Assembly: GCA_002256115.1 (NCBI GenBank)
Contig: NKIK01000007.1
Span: 60,799 to 124,798, forward strand
Source: Burkholderiales bacterium PBB3
GTDB taxonomy: Bacteria; Pseudomonadota; Gammaproteobacteria; Burkholderiales; Burkholderiaceae_C
DNA length: 64,000 nucleotides
Direction of reading: 5' to 3'
Made by a program: the position numbers and the translations under genes. The notes beneath the pieces are model-generated. The model was not told the DNA's origin. It saw only the letters and a program-made list of their open reading frames with translations, and ran no database searches. Shown here one piece after another: positions 15,666 to 24,385 of the stretch. Each line of letters starts with the position of its first letter. Position 1 is the stretch's first letter.

Positions 15666-16262
15666 ATGAATTTTAAAACACCACCACTACTGGGCCACAC
15701 GCCGCCGATTCTTGAAGTTCCCGCGCACCAGGTCTGGCAGCGGGTCCAACGCAAAACCGCCCGCAAAGACAGTGTGCGCCACAAGGGCTATGTGCTGGCG
15801 CCGCCCGGCGGGCTTGCCGGGCGTTTTGATTTGGCGGATGAAGCCACGGCCTATCTCGCCGACAGCCCGGAGACGGCGCTGTACGAATGCCTGTTTCGCC
15901 GCGAGGTGCGCAGTTGCCACTTCAGCCGCATAGAGCAGAGAGCGCTGCTGACCTTTGAGACCCAGGCCCCGTTGCGGCTGGTGGATTTGCGCGGGTTGGA
16001 GGCGCACTACCCGGTGTTGCAGTCCATGCGCTATGAGACGAGTCAGGCGTTTGCCACAGCATGCAGGCAGCAAGGGTTGCACGGCGTGCTGTACGCATCG
16101 GCACAGCACCCAAGCCATAGCTGCATTTGTCTTTTTGGAGCAGGCATAGATCGGACCAAAAAAGTGTCGGCACTTGATTTGGTGCAGGCAGGCACAGGGC
16201 TGCTGCACAAAGCGGTAGTTTTGGCTGCGCGCGGATCACAAGTACCTATATTGCACGGATGA
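15666..16262 (+). CDS. RES-domain NAD+ phosphorylase/hydrolase toxin
   Basis: A 198-residue RES-family protein. The conserved Arg, Glu and Ser that name the family are in place: Arg in GGLAGRFDLAD, Glu in AYLADSPETALYECLF, and Ser in GVLYASAQHPSHSCI. RES toxins (MbcT and relatives) degrade cellular NAD+, stopping growth. The length is normal. The gene follows its antitoxin after 9 bases, and its TGA overlaps the ATG of a PPC-domain gene (ATGA), so the three are translated as one operon. Confidence 0.85.
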   Translation: MNFKTPPLLGHTPPILEVPAHQVWQRVQRKTARKDSVRHKGYVLAPPGGLAGRFDLADEATAYLADSPETALYECLFRREVRSCHFSRIEQRALLTFETQAPLRLVDLRGLEAHYPVLQSMRYETSQAFATACRQQGLHGVLYASAQHPSHSCICLFGAGIDRTKKVSALDLVQAGTGLLHKAVVLAARGSQVPILHG

Positions 16263-16669
16263 AAACCTTCCCCATCCGCCTGACCCCCGGCCAAGACCTG
16301 CGTGCCGCGCTGGAGGCCGCAGTCCAAGCCCAAAACTGCCGTGCAGCGTTTGTGTTGTCCGGCATCGGTAGCCTCTCCACCGCCGGCATCCGGTTGGCGG
16401 GTGCGGATCAGCCTACACGGCTGACGGGCAGCATGGAGATCCTCACGCTGTCGGGTACGGTGGCAGTGGACGGCGACAAGACCGCCTCCCACATGCACAT
16501 GGCCATTTTCACCGCCACGGGCCAGGTGCTGGGTGGGCATGTGGCACCGGGCTGCACCGTGCTGACCACAGCAGAAGTGTTGCTGGCCTTGCTGCCGGAG
16601 TGGGAATTTGCCCGCGCGCCCGATGCGGCTACTGGGTACGACGAGCTGGTGGTGCGGGCACGCGCCTGA
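16259..16669 (+). CDS. PPC/DUF296 domain protein coupled to the RES toxin
   Basis: A 136-residue single-domain protein of the PPC (plant and prokaryote conserved, DUF296) family: FPIRLTPGQDLRAALEA, FVLSGIGSLSTAGIRLA, the metal/trimer motif SHMHMAIF, and GQVLGGHVAPGCTVLTTAEV. In plants this domain is part of AT-hook proteins; stand-alone bacterial versions form trimers of unclear function. The start overlaps the RES stop by 4 bases, so it is translationally coupled to a toxin-antitoxin pair. That is unusual and suggests an accessory role, though chance operon joining is possible. Confidence 0.85.
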   Translation: MKTFPIRLTPGQDLRAALEAAVQAQNCRAAFVLSGIGSLSTAGIRLAGADQPTRLTGSMEILTLSGTVAVDGDKTASHMHMAIFTATGQVLGGHVAPGCTVLTTAEVLLALLPEWEFARAPDAATGYDELVVRARA

Positions 16670-16725
16670 CTTTTGCTGCGTCTTTGACGGCTGCTCGCTC
16701 AATAAGCACGGGCGGGGCTAGAGGT
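16670..16725. repeat. Dispersed short repeat, diverged copy 3
   Basis: GTCTTTGACGGCTGCTCGCT, then CAATAAGCACGGGCGGGGCTAGAGG. It is more diverged than the others but keeps the GCTGCT..CGC..GGGGCTAGAG order. Confidence 0.45.
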
Positions 16726-16767
16726 TAATTTCATTCATAACTTGCCTTTGTCCAGCATTGCATTTAC

Positions 16768-16798
16768 ATTCAATATTCGCGATTCACGAATATTGAAT
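16768..16798. promoter_or_regulatory. Operator-like palindrome overlapping the start codon of the HTH gene
   Basis: ATTCAATATTCG (16768-16779) and CGAATATTGAAT (16787-16798) are perfect 12-base arms 7 bases apart. The right arm includes the first two bases of the ATG at 16797. A bound repressor would block initiation directly; the downstream HTH protein is the obvious candidate. Confidence 0.65.
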
Positions 16799-17471
16799 GC
16801 AAATGCCGCTCAAACCCCAAGACTTCCTGGTAGCCCTCAAGCTCGTGGCTTGGGGTGAGCAGCGCTGGACGTATGCGCGGCTGGCGCAGGAGCTGGGCAT
16901 CAGCGTGTCGGAGGCGCATGCTTGTGTGAAGCGTGGCTTGTTGGCTGGGCTGTTGTTGCAAAACTATGCCGTGATTCCCCCATCCTTGGCGAGTGACATC
17001 GAATCGGTGATGAGTGCGCAGGAGCCTGTGGGCATCTATCGAATTACGCGAAGAAGGGTGCCGTCCGGGGGATTCGCAGCGTCGGACAACGCAGTCCGCC
17101 CGCATGCCCACAACCTGGCCGAATTTGCCTTGCACGGTGCCAAATATGCCTTTCCCGGTGTGCGGTTGCCGCTGGCGGTGGGCGTTCCCACTAGCCACAG
17201 TGCGCCCGCCTTTGCAGGTGTTTTTGCGCCTGGCAGCACAGATTTTGTGTGGCCGCACCCCAATGGCACGGTGCGCGGTGTGGGTGTGGAGCCCCTGCAC
17301 CCATCGGTGCCCTTTGCCGCCATGCAGGATGCCAAGTTGTACGAAATGCTGGCGCTGTTTGACGCGCTGCGTGTGGGTAAGGCGCGTGAACGGGGCATGG
17401 CACTGGATCGGCTCCAAACGCTGATTGATCCGGATGCGCCCAAGCTCATAAAAGGTCCTATGCATGGCTAA
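16797..17471 (+). CDS. HTH-domain protein paired with a nucleotidyltransferase
   Basis: A 224-residue protein with an N-terminal helix-turn-helix (WTYARLAQELGISVSEAHAC, then VKRGLL). The rest is of unknown fold and includes a conserved-looking Pro/Gly-rich centre (GAKYAFPGVRLPLAVGVPTS, then VWPHPNGTVRGVGVEPLHPS) and a C-terminal helix (KLYEMLALFDALRV). Two starts are possible, 16797 and 16803; both lie at the edge of the palindrome. The last 8 bases overlap the nucleotidyltransferase start. The layout matches two-gene toxin-antitoxin or abortive-infection modules where an HTH protein represses and neutralises an NTase. That role is inferred, not shown. Confidence 0.7.
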   Translation: MQMPLKPQDFLVALKLVAWGEQRWTYARLAQELGISVSEAHACVKRGLLAGLLLQNYAVIPPSLASDIESVMSAQEPVGIYRITRRRVPSGGFAASDNAVRPHAHNLAEFALHGAKYAFPGVRLPLAVGVPTSHSAPAFAGVFAPGSTDFVWPHPNGTVRGVGVEPLHPSVPFAAMQDAKLYEMLALFDALRVGKARERGMALDRLQTLIDPDAPKLIKGPMHG

Positions 17472-18153
17472 CCCAAACCTCGATCTTCTAATTGCTATCG
17501 CGCAGGCTATGGGATCGCTGCGCGATCAGGTGGTGTTCGTCGGTGGCTGTGCCACCGGCCTGCTGGTGGATGATGCTAATTTGATGGATGTGCGCCCCAC
17601 AGAAGATGTGGACGCCATTGTGGAGGTCGCCTCGTTGGCCGCGTATCACCGACTGGCAGAGCAATTGATGGCGCGCGGTTTCAAGCAGACCATGGCAGAC
17701 AACACGCCGCCGTTTCGCTGGTTCTGGAACCGCATGCAGTTGGACTTGGTGCCTTTGGACGAAAAGGTGTTGGGCTTTGCCAACCGGTGGTACCGGGTAG
17801 GCTTTGAGGCGGCCCTGACGGTGGAGCTGGCCGATGGACTCCTTTTGCGGCATTTGTCGGCACCGCACTTTCTGGCAACCAAGTTCGAAGCTTTCAGAGA
17901 CCGTGGGCAGAATGACGTGTATCTAAGTCATGACCTTGAAGACATCATGACTGTCATTGAAGGGCGGTCAACCATAGCGTCAGAGGTGAGCGCAGCCGCT
18001 TCAGAAGTGCGCAAGCACATACGTGGCTCGGTGGCGGGATTGCTTGAAATGCCGGCTTTTCACAATGCGCTGCCGGGTTTGCTGAGCGACCCGAAGCGGG
18101 AGCAAACCGTCAAGATGCGGTTGAACCAAATGGCATTCTTAGAAGAAATATGA
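17464..18153 (+). CDS. Nucleotidyltransferase-fold protein (AbiEii/MenT-like candidate toxin)
   Basis: A 229-residue protein with the minimal NTase signature: GG at 27-28 (VVFVGGCATGLL), then Asp48 and Asp50 in RPTEDVDAIVE. A later RMQLDLVPLD supplies a plausible third acidic residue on the next strand. This arrangement is shared by AbiEii/MenT-type toxins and other small NTases that modify tRNA or proteins. HLSAPHFLATKFEAFRDRGQ followed by DLEDIMTVIEGR closely resembles the helical region of such families. It is coupled to the HTH gene by an 8-base overlap. The target is not predictable from sequence. Confidence 0.8.
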   Translation: MANPNLDLLIAIAQAMGSLRDQVVFVGGCATGLLVDDANLMDVRPTEDVDAIVEVASLAAYHRLAEQLMARGFKQTMADNTPPFRWFWNRMQLDLVPLDEKVLGFANRWYRVGFEAALTVELADGLLLRHLSAPHFLATKFEAFRDRGQNDVYLSHDLEDIMTVIEGRSTIASEVSAAASEVRKHIRGSVAGLLEMPAFHNALPGLLSDPKREQTVKMRLNQMAFLEEI

Positions 18154-18212
18154 ACTCAGTTGCCACTGCCAAAAATTCTGCAGCGACTGCAATCCGATAC
18201 GTCACCAAACTG

Positions 18213-18275
18213 AGATTGCTATACAAATAGGAGCTGCTCCCGCACTATCCACGGCCTGAAACGGCCATTTAGCAT
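18213..18275. repeat. Dispersed short repeat, copy 4
   Basis: GATTGCTATACAAATAGGAG, then CTGCTCCCGCACTATCCACGG and a GCCTGAAACGGCCATTTAGC tail. It ends the accessory island and precedes the deacetylase-like gene. Confidence 0.6.
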
Positions 18276-18300
18276 CCAATTCATCGCAACACCCACATCC

Positions 18301-19335
18301 ATGATCACCTTCTACAACCACCTGCACGCCCAGCACCAGGGCAAAGTCGAAATGTTTCGCGGCGCGCTGGTGCCGTGTTTTGAAGTACCAGCGCGCGCCG
18401 ACCATGTGCTGGCTGAGTTACAGCGCCGCCAACTGGGTACGGTGCAAAACCCGCATACGTTTGACGACAGTTTGCTGACAAGTATCCACAGCCCGCGCTA
18501 CCTGAACTTTTTGGCGACGGCGTGGGACCAATGGGTGGCGCTAGACCCGGCCCATGCCGACAAAGACATCCTGCCCTCCGTCTGGCCCACGCGCACCTTC
18601 CGCACCGATGTGGAGCCCGACAACTTTGCCGCCAAAGTGGGGCTGTATTCCTACGATGCCGGGTCGCCATTCACCAGCGGCACCTGGGTGGCGGCACGCG
18701 CTGGGGCGCACTGCGCGCTCAGCGCGGCGCAGCAAATCATCCGCGGTGACCGCGCCGCCTTTGCGCTCAGCCGCCCGCCGGGCCACCACGCGGGCATGGA
18801 CTTCTTTGGCGGCTATTGCTTCCTGAACAACGCCGCGCTGGCCGCGCAGTATCTGCGCAATGCAGGCATGCAGAAGGTGGCGGTGTTGGATGTGGACTAC
18901 CACCATGGCAATGGTACGCAGGCCATCTTCTATGACCGGCCCGACGTGTTCTTCGCCAGCCTGCATGGCGACCCGCGCACCGAGTACCCTTTTTACCTGG
19001 GCCACGCCGACGAATGTGGCGCGGGCGCGGGGCTGGGGGCCAACCTGAACCTGCCGCTGGCGCGCGGCACCGATTACGAAGTATGGTCGCAAGCGCTAGA
19101 GACCGCGCTGGCGGCCATTAGCAGGTTCGGTGCCGATACACTGGTAGTGTCGCTGGGGATGGACACCTTTGAGGGTGATCCGATCTCGGGCTTCCAGCTC
19201 AAGAGTGACGACTACCTGCGCATGGGCGAACGCCTGGCACAACTGGCCTTGCCCACCTTGCTGGTGTTTGAAGGCGGCTATGCGGTGGATGCCGTGGGGC
19301 GCAATGCCGTCAATGTGTTGGAGGCGTTCGCCTAG
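18301..19335 (+). CDS. Histone deacetylase/acetylpolyamine amidohydrolase family protein
   Basis: A 344-residue enzyme of the arginase/deacetylase fold. Active-site motifs are complete: tandem His in SRPPGHHAG, zinc ligands in DVDYHHGNGTQ, an Asp in SLGMDTFEGDP, and the closing FEGGYAVDAVG. In bacteria these zinc enzymes deacetylate acetylpolyamines or other small amides (AphA, HdaH types). The N-terminus (MITFYNHLHAQHQG) resembles the acetylpolyamine amidohydrolase subgroup. It stands alone between a dispersed repeat and an orphan sensor kinase. The exact substrate is uncertain. Confidence 0.9.
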   Translation: MITFYNHLHAQHQGKVEMFRGALVPCFEVPARADHVLAELQRRQLGTVQNPHTFDDSLLTSIHSPRYLNFLATAWDQWVALDPAHADKDILPSVWPTRTFRTDVEPDNFAAKVGLYSYDAGSPFTSGTWVAARAGAHCALSAAQQIIRGDRAAFALSRPPGHHAGMDFFGGYCFLNNAALAAQYLRNAGMQKVAVLDVDYHHGNGTQAIFYDRPDVFFASLHGDPRTEYPFYLGHADECGAGAGLGANLNLPLARGTDYEVWSQALETALAAISRFGADTLVVSLGMDTFEGDPISGFQLKSDDYLRMGERLAQLALPTLLVFEGGYAVDAVGRNAVNVLEAFA

Positions 19336-19457
19336 GCTTGAGGCGGGCGCGGGGCGGGGGTCTGACCCGTCTTGCGCCAGCCGCAAGTCGCGCAAAGTCT
19401 GGCATATGATGGCTGCCAGGGCGGGAAGCGAAAAGCACCCGGAGTCGTCAAGCAGAT

Positions 19458-20963
19458 ATGCTAAAAAGTCTTTTGCGCCGTTCAGTCAAAGTCCAAATGA
19501 TCGCCATTTTGATGGGGGTCGTCACAGCCTTGATGTGCGGCTTCGGCGCGTACTCTTATCTGCTGACCCGGCAGTCCTTCTTTGAGCAAAAGGAAGTCGC
19601 CAAGGCCTTGTTGGCAAGGCAGCTGGCCACACCCGCCAGCAACGCCCTCTGGAACTACGACGACACCGCCATGGGCACTTTGCTTGAATCCGCGCTGGGC
19701 GGCTCGGTGCAAGAGCTGATCGTTTTCACCGTGGATGGCCGTGAGTTCGCACGCCGTGGCATGGCCGTTGTGGATGACAAGGCCAACCAGGCCGGCCTGG
19801 TGCAAAAATTTGAGTTGGACATCCCACCTGTGCAGGGCAAGGAGGTCGGTCACATTCAGGTGACTTGGTCAGACGGGCCACTCACCGATGCGCTGAATGC
19901 CACATTGCGCCGCGCCGTGACGGAAATCGTGCTTCTGAATGTCGTTTTGGTGGGGCTGTTTTGGTTCAGCATGGAGCGCCTCTTGTTTCGCCGGGTGGCC
20001 GCCCTGCAGCAAGCCCTGGACTTCGCCGTCACGCGCGAGCGAGCCAATGACATCGTCGCCATGCCGGTGTCAGTGCAAGACGAGTTCGGTGCGCTCACGC
20101 ATAGCATCAATGCCATCACCAAGCGCTTGGGTTCCGAAATCGAGGCTGGCCATGTGGCGGAAGAAGAAGCCCTGAGTGCCCTGACCAATCTGCAAAATGC
20201 CCAAGAGGGGCTGGTGCAGGCTGAAAAGATGGCGTCCTTGGGGCGCTTGGTGGCCGGGGTTGCGCATGAGCTCAACACACCCATAGGCAATATCGTCACC
20301 GTATCAAGCACTCACCAGGAAATGGTGGATCAGCTCGCCCGCCAAATGAACGAAGGGGCGCTTACCCGCAGTGCTTTATTGGAGTTTGTGAACGCGTCCG
20401 CAGAAGGCGCAGTCCTGATGCAACGAGCCGCAGCACGTGCGGCCACGCTGATCCAGAATTTCAAACAAGTGGCGGTAGACCAAACCACCGACCAACTGCG
20501 CGAGTTTGACTTGGCGCGGCAAATGCAGGAGGTGCTCTCCGTCATTGCGCCAGAAATCTCTAAAACCCCGATCAAACTGGTGTCTGACCTCAGCCCCGGC
20601 ATTGCCATGCACACCTACCCTGGCCCGCTAGGCCAGGTCATTACCAATCTGGTGGTGAACGCTGTGCGCCACGGGTTTGACAGCAAGCGGGCAGGCACCA
20701 TTACGGTGACCAGCCTTCTGCAGGGCGAGCAGGTCAAAATTTTGGTGTCAGACACCGGGGAAGGGATTCCGCCCGAGAATCTGGGCAAAATTTTTGACCC
20801 GTTTTTCACCACCAAGCTGGGCTATGGTGGCACCGGCCTGGGCTTGCACATCTGCCACAACATTGTTTACGGCCCCCTGCGCGGCAGCATGACAGTTGCC
20901 AGCACAGTGGGGGTAGGCACCACGTTCACGCTGCTGATACCGCGCAAAGTGGTGCCCGCTTAA
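19458..20963 (+). CDS. Orphan membrane sensor histidine kinase
   Basis: A 501-residue kinase with an N-terminal membrane segment (MIAILMGVVTALMCGFGAYS), a periplasmic sensor of about 130 residues, a second membrane segment (IVLLNVVLVGLFWF), a HAMP-like linker, a short coiled coil, the H-box with His270 (GVAHELNTPIGN), the N-box (NLVVNAVRHGF) and the G-boxes (DTGEGIPPENLGKIFDPFFT, GTGLGLHI). The domain class is like NtrB/DctB-type kinases. No response regulator lies next to it, so the partner must be elsewhere. It converges on prfC with about 20 bases between. Confidence 0.9.
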   Translation: MLKSLLRRSVKVQMIAILMGVVTALMCGFGAYSYLLTRQSFFEQKEVAKALLARQLATPASNALWNYDDTAMGTLLESALGGSVQELIVFTVDGREFARRGMAVVDDKANQAGLVQKFELDIPPVQGKEVGHIQVTWSDGPLTDALNATLRRAVTEIVLLNVVLVGLFWFSMERLLFRRVAALQQALDFAVTRERANDIVAMPVSVQDEFGALTHSINAITKRLGSEIEAGHVAEEEALSALTNLQNAQEGLVQAEKMASLGRLVAGVAHELNTPIGNIVTVSSTHQEMVDQLARQMNEGALTRSALLEFVNASAEGAVLMQRAAARAATLIQNFKQVAVDQTTDQLREFDLARQMQEVLSVIAPEISKTPIKLVSDLSPGIAMHTYPGPLGQVITNLVVNAVRHGFDSKRAGTITVTSLLQGEQVKILVSDTGEGIPPENLGKIFDPFFTTKLGYGGTGLGLHICHNIVYGPLRGSMTVASTVGVGTTFTLLIPRKVVPA

Positions 20964-20984
20964 CCCGCCCCACTTAGCTCACGT

Positions 20985-22616
20985 TTAACCCGCGCTTTGC
21001 AGTGCCAGGCCTGCGTGCTCACGCAGCGGGTGAAAGTGGATTTTTGGGAAGCGCTCTTGCGCCAGACGCACATCGTAGGGACTGGTGCACAAGTAGGCCA
21101 GTGTGTCCGCGGCATCGCGCGCCATGCGGCCAGGGTAGGCGTGGATGAACTCTTGCAGCTCTTTTGGGGTATCGGCAGTAATCCAGCGCGCGCCGGTGTA
21201 CTGGCAGCCTTCCAGGCGAATGTCGGCGTCGTACTCACCCTTCAGGCGGTGCTGCACCACTTCAAATTGCAATTGCCCCACGGCACCCAAAAGCATGTTG
21301 CCCCCCATCTCGGGCTTGAACACTTGGATCGCACCTTCTTCGCCCAATTGGGCCAGGCCCTGCTGCAGCTGCTTGGTGCGCAGAGGGTTTTTCAGCACCA
21401 CAGTCATGAACATTTCGGGCGCGAAGAAGGGTAGGCCGGTGTACATCAGGTTGATGCTGCCATCGGTGATCGTGTCGCCCAACTGCACGCCGCCGTGGGT
21501 GGTAAAGCCTACGATGTCGCCCGCATAAGCCTCTTCCACCGCCTCGCGGCGCTGACTCATAAAGGTCACGACCGATGTGGGGCGCAGCTCTTTGCTGGTC
21601 CGCATCACCTTGAGCTTCATGCCCGGTGTGTATTTGCCGCTGGCCATGCGCACGAAGGCAATGCGGTCGCGGTGGTTGGCGTCCATATTGGCTTGCACCT
21701 TGAACACGACGCCGCTGAAAGGCTCGTCTTCGGGTTGCATCACCTTAACTACGGGTTGGCGGTTGACCAGCGTGCTGCTGGTGCGGCTTTGCGGGCTGGG
21801 GGCCAGATCGACCAAAGCGTCCAGCACTTCCATCACACCGAAGTTGTTAACGCCCGAGCCAAAGAACACGGGCGTTTGTTTGCCTGCCAAGAAAGCTGCA
21901 TGGTCCCAGGCCGGGGATGCACCCACGGCCAGCTCCATACTTTCCATGGCGCTGGCCCATTCGCTGCCAAAGCGCTTTTCTAGTGACGATGCGTCGTTCA
22001 GTGGCACGGTGTCAAAGTCTTGGGGGCGGCGTTCGCTACCGCTCTCGAACACCGTCATGGCTTTGGTTCGCAAATTGATGATGCCGCCAAAGGCCTTACC
22101 CTGGCCCACCGGCCAAGTCATCGGCACGCAGGGCATGCCCAATTCGCGCTCGATCTCGTCCAGTATGTCCAGCGGCTCGCGTACTTCGCGGTCCATCTTG
22201 TTCACAAACGTGATGATGGGCGTATCGCGCTGGCGGCAGACTTCAATCAGACGGCGCGTTTGCGCTTCCACACCGTTGGCCGCGTCAATCACCATCAGGG
22301 CCGAGTCCACGGCGGTCAGCACGCGGTAGGTGTCTTCGCTGAAGTCCTTGTGGCCAGGCGTGTCCAGCAAGTTGATGACGTGGTCGCGGTAGACCATCTG
22401 CATCACGGAAGACGCCACCGAGATACCCCGTTGCTTTTCAATTTCCATCCAGTCGGAGGTGGCGTGGCGCGTGGCCTTGCGGGCCTTTACCGATCCTGCA
22501 ATTTGAATGGCACCCGAGAACAGCAACAGCTTTTCAGTCAGCGTGGTTTTGCCGGCATCCGGGTGGGAAATGATGGCAAAGGTGCGGCGGCGGCGGGTTT
22601 CGGCGATGAAGGACAC
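20985..22616 (-). CDS. prfC: Peptide chain release factor 3
   Basis: A 543-residue translational GTPase that recycles RF1/RF2 from the ribosome after peptide release. G1 is HPDAGKTTLTEKLL, followed by the RF3-type KARKATRHATSDWMEIEKQR, with RGISVASSVMQM (switch region), G3 DTPGHKDFSEDTYR and G4 NKMDREVREP. Length and start (MSFIAETRRRRTFAIISHPD) are canonical. It is transcribed away from the ahcY operon; the shared upstream region also carries the SAH riboswitch for the other strand. Confidence 0.97.
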   Translation of the reverse strand: MSFIAETRRRRTFAIISHPDAGKTTLTEKLLLFSGAIQIAGSVKARKATRHATSDWMEIEKQRGISVASSVMQMVYRDHVINLLDTPGHKDFSEDTYRVLTAVDSALMVIDAANGVEAQTRRLIEVCRQRDTPIITFVNKMDREVREPLDILDEIERELGMPCVPMTWPVGQGKAFGGIINLRTKAMTVFESGSERRPQDFDTVPLNDASSLEKRFGSEWASAMESMELAVGASPAWDHAAFLAGKQTPVFFGSGVNNFGVMEVLDALVDLAPSPQSRTSSTLVNRQPVVKVMQPEDEPFSGVVFKVQANMDANHRDRIAFVRMASGKYTPGMKLKVMRTSKELRPTSVVTFMSQRREAVEEAYAGDIVGFTTHGGVQLGDTITDGSINLMYTGLPFFAPEMFMTVVLKNPLRTKQLQQGLAQLGEEGAIQVFKPEMGGNMLLGAVGQLQFEVVQHRLKGEYDADIRLEGCQYTGARWITADTPKELQEFIHAYPGRMARDAADTLAYLCTSPYDVRLAQERFPKIHFHPLREHAGLALQSAG

Positions 22617-22731
22617 AGGGGGTTCCAGAAGGTGAGTCAGGAAGCCTGCGCTCCCCTTGGGGCGTTCGCCCTAAAGCTTTGAATTTTACCGGAGCTGGCG
22701 CAATGGCTAAGCAGGGTGACGCCGACCTCCG

Positions 22732-22737
22732 TATAAT
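22732..22737 (+). promoter_or_regulatory. -10 element of the ahcY operon promoter
   Basis: A perfect TATAAT 9 bases before the start of the riboswitch fold, so transcription would begin just at or before the aptamer. No strong -35 was seen about 17 bases upstream. Confidence 0.5.
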
Positions 22738-22744
22738 CCGCAAC

Positions 22745-22850
22745 TTCCGAGGAGCGTTGCAGTTCACGCGCAGTGAATGAGGCTCGGAAAACTAACCTTT
22801 ATCGAATGGATGGGGGTTGGTCCAAGCACCAACGACGCTCACCCACTGGT
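22745..22850 (+). ncRNA. SAH riboswitch upstream of ahcY
   Basis: The leader contains TTCCGAGGAGCGTTGCAG (22745 on), a pairing GGCTCGGAA (22781-22789) and a downstream CAACGACGCTCACCCA segment (from 22830) whose GCTC can pair with the GAGC of the first part, as in the SAH riboswitch pseudoknot. These riboswitches sense S-adenosylhomocysteine and turn on genes that remove it. Position directly before ahcY supports the call. Boundaries are approximate. Confidence 0.88.
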
Positions 22851-22924
22851 CTGTGTGGTGAGTCTCTACCCCTCCAGATTCCGGCATGGCCCAGTGGCTT
22901 TCAAATTTACTTTTGGAGTGAGCC

Positions 22925-24385
22925 ATGAGCGCATTGAAACCCGTTTCCAAGTTTGAAGATTACATCATCGCCGATCTGAGCCTTGCGCCCTGGGGCCGCA
23001 AAGAACTGACCATTGCCGAGACCGAAATGCCCGGCCTGATGGCCATCCGCGAAGAGTTCGCCAAGGCCCAGCCCCTGAAAGGCGCGCGCATCACCGGTTC
23101 GTTGCACATGACTATCCAGACCGGCGTGTTGGTGGAAACCTTGCAAGCCCTGGGTGCCGAAGTGCGCTGGGCTTCTTGCAACATCTTCTCCACCCAAGAC
23201 CATGCCGCCGCCGCGCTGGTCGCGCAGGGCACCCCCGTGTTTGCGTACAAGGGCGAGAACCTGACCGACTACTGGGATTACACCCACCGTATTTTTGAGT
23301 TCAACGGCAAAAAGGGCACGGCGGCTGAAGGCCCCAACATGATTTTGGACGACGGCGGCGACGCGACCTTGCTGATGCACTTGGGTGCCAAGGCAGAAAA
23401 AGATATCAAGGTGCTGGCCAAGCCCGGTAGCGAAGAAGAGATTTGTCTGTTCAATGCCATCAAAGCCAAGCTGAAGCTGGACCCGACCTGGTACAGCCGC
23501 CGCCTGAAAAACATCATCGGCGTGACCGAAGAAACCACCACCGGCGTGCTGCGCCTGAACGAAATGTCGGTCAAGGGTGAGTTGGCCTTCCGTGCCATCA
23601 ACGTGAACGACTCGGTGACCAAGAGCAAGTTCGACAACCTGTATGGTTGCCGTGAATCCTTGGTGGACGCCATCAAGCGCGCGACCGATGTGATGATCGC
23701 GGGCAAAGTGGCATTGGTGGCGGGCTACGGCGACGTGGGCAAAGGATCCGCCCAAGCCCTGCGCGCCCTGAGCGCCCAAGTCTGGGTGACCGAGATCGAC
23801 CCGATCAATGCCCTGCAAGCCGCGATGGAAGGTTACAAGGTCGTGACCATGGAATACGCCGCAGACAAAGCCGACATTTTTGTGTCTGCTACAGGCAACA
23901 AAAATGTGATCACCTTCAAGCACATGCAGGCCATGAAAGATCAGGCCATCGTTTGCAACATTGGTCACTTCGACAATGAAATCGATGTTGCCTCACTGGA
24001 GAAACTGAAGTGGGACGAGATCAAGCCTCAGGTCGACCACGTGATTTTCCCTGCCACCAAAGGTAAGAATGGCAAGCCTGAAAAGCGCATCATCTTGTTG
24101 GCCAAGGGCCGCCTGGTGAACCTGGGCTGCGGCACCGGTCACCCTAGCTTTGTGATGTCCTCCAGCTTCGCGAACCAAACGATTGCGCAGATCGAACTGT
24201 TCACCAAGCCCAAGGAATACAAGTCCGGCAAGGTGTATGTGTTACCCAAGCACTTGGACGAAAAAGTGGCCCGCTTGCACCTGAAGAAGGTGGGCGCTAT
24301 GTTGTCCGAATTGACGGATGAGCAGGCTGCGTATATCGGTGTTTCCAAGTCTGGCCCTTACAAAGCCCAAACCTACCGCTATTGA
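22925..24385 (+). CDS. ahcY: Adenosylhomocysteinase
   Basis: A 486-residue NAD-dependent enzyme that splits S-adenosylhomocysteine into adenosine and homocysteine, relieving product inhibition of methyltransferases. Seen are the substrate segment [26 protein letters not shown], the NAD-binding loop [40 protein letters not shown] and the C-terminal [10 protein letters not shown]. Length fits the bacterial/eukaryotic long form. The ATG follows GGAG by 8 bases and a SAH riboswitch in the leader. Its TGA overlaps the start of the tlyA-like gene. Confidence 0.98.
   Translation: MSALKPVSKFEDYIIADLSLAPWGRKELTIAETEMPGLMAIREEFAKAQPLKGARITGSLHMTIQTGVLVETLQALGAEVRWASCNIFSTQDHAAAALVAQGTPVFAYKGENLTDYWDYTHRIFEFNGKKGTAAEGPNMILDDGGDATLLMHLGAKAEKDIKVLAKPGSEEEICLFNAIKAKLKLDPTWYSRRLKNIIGVTEETTTGVLRLNEMSVKGELAFRAINVNDSVTKSKFDNLYGCRESLVDAIKRATDVMIAGKVALVAGYGDVGKGSAQALRALSAQVWVTEIDPINALQAAMEGYKVVTMEYAADKADIFVSATGNKNVITFKHMQAMKDQAIVCNIGHFDNEIDVASLEKLKWDEIKPQVDHVIFPATKGKNGKPEKRIILLAKGRLVNLGCGTGHPSFVMSSSFANQTIAQIELFTKPKEYKSGKVYVLPKHLDEKVARLHLKKVGAMLSELTDEQAAYIGVSKSGPYKAQTYRY

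Noticed and set aside
22907..23968. 353-codon open frame on the minus strand
   Set aside because: Lies wholly over ahcY, whose identity is certain.
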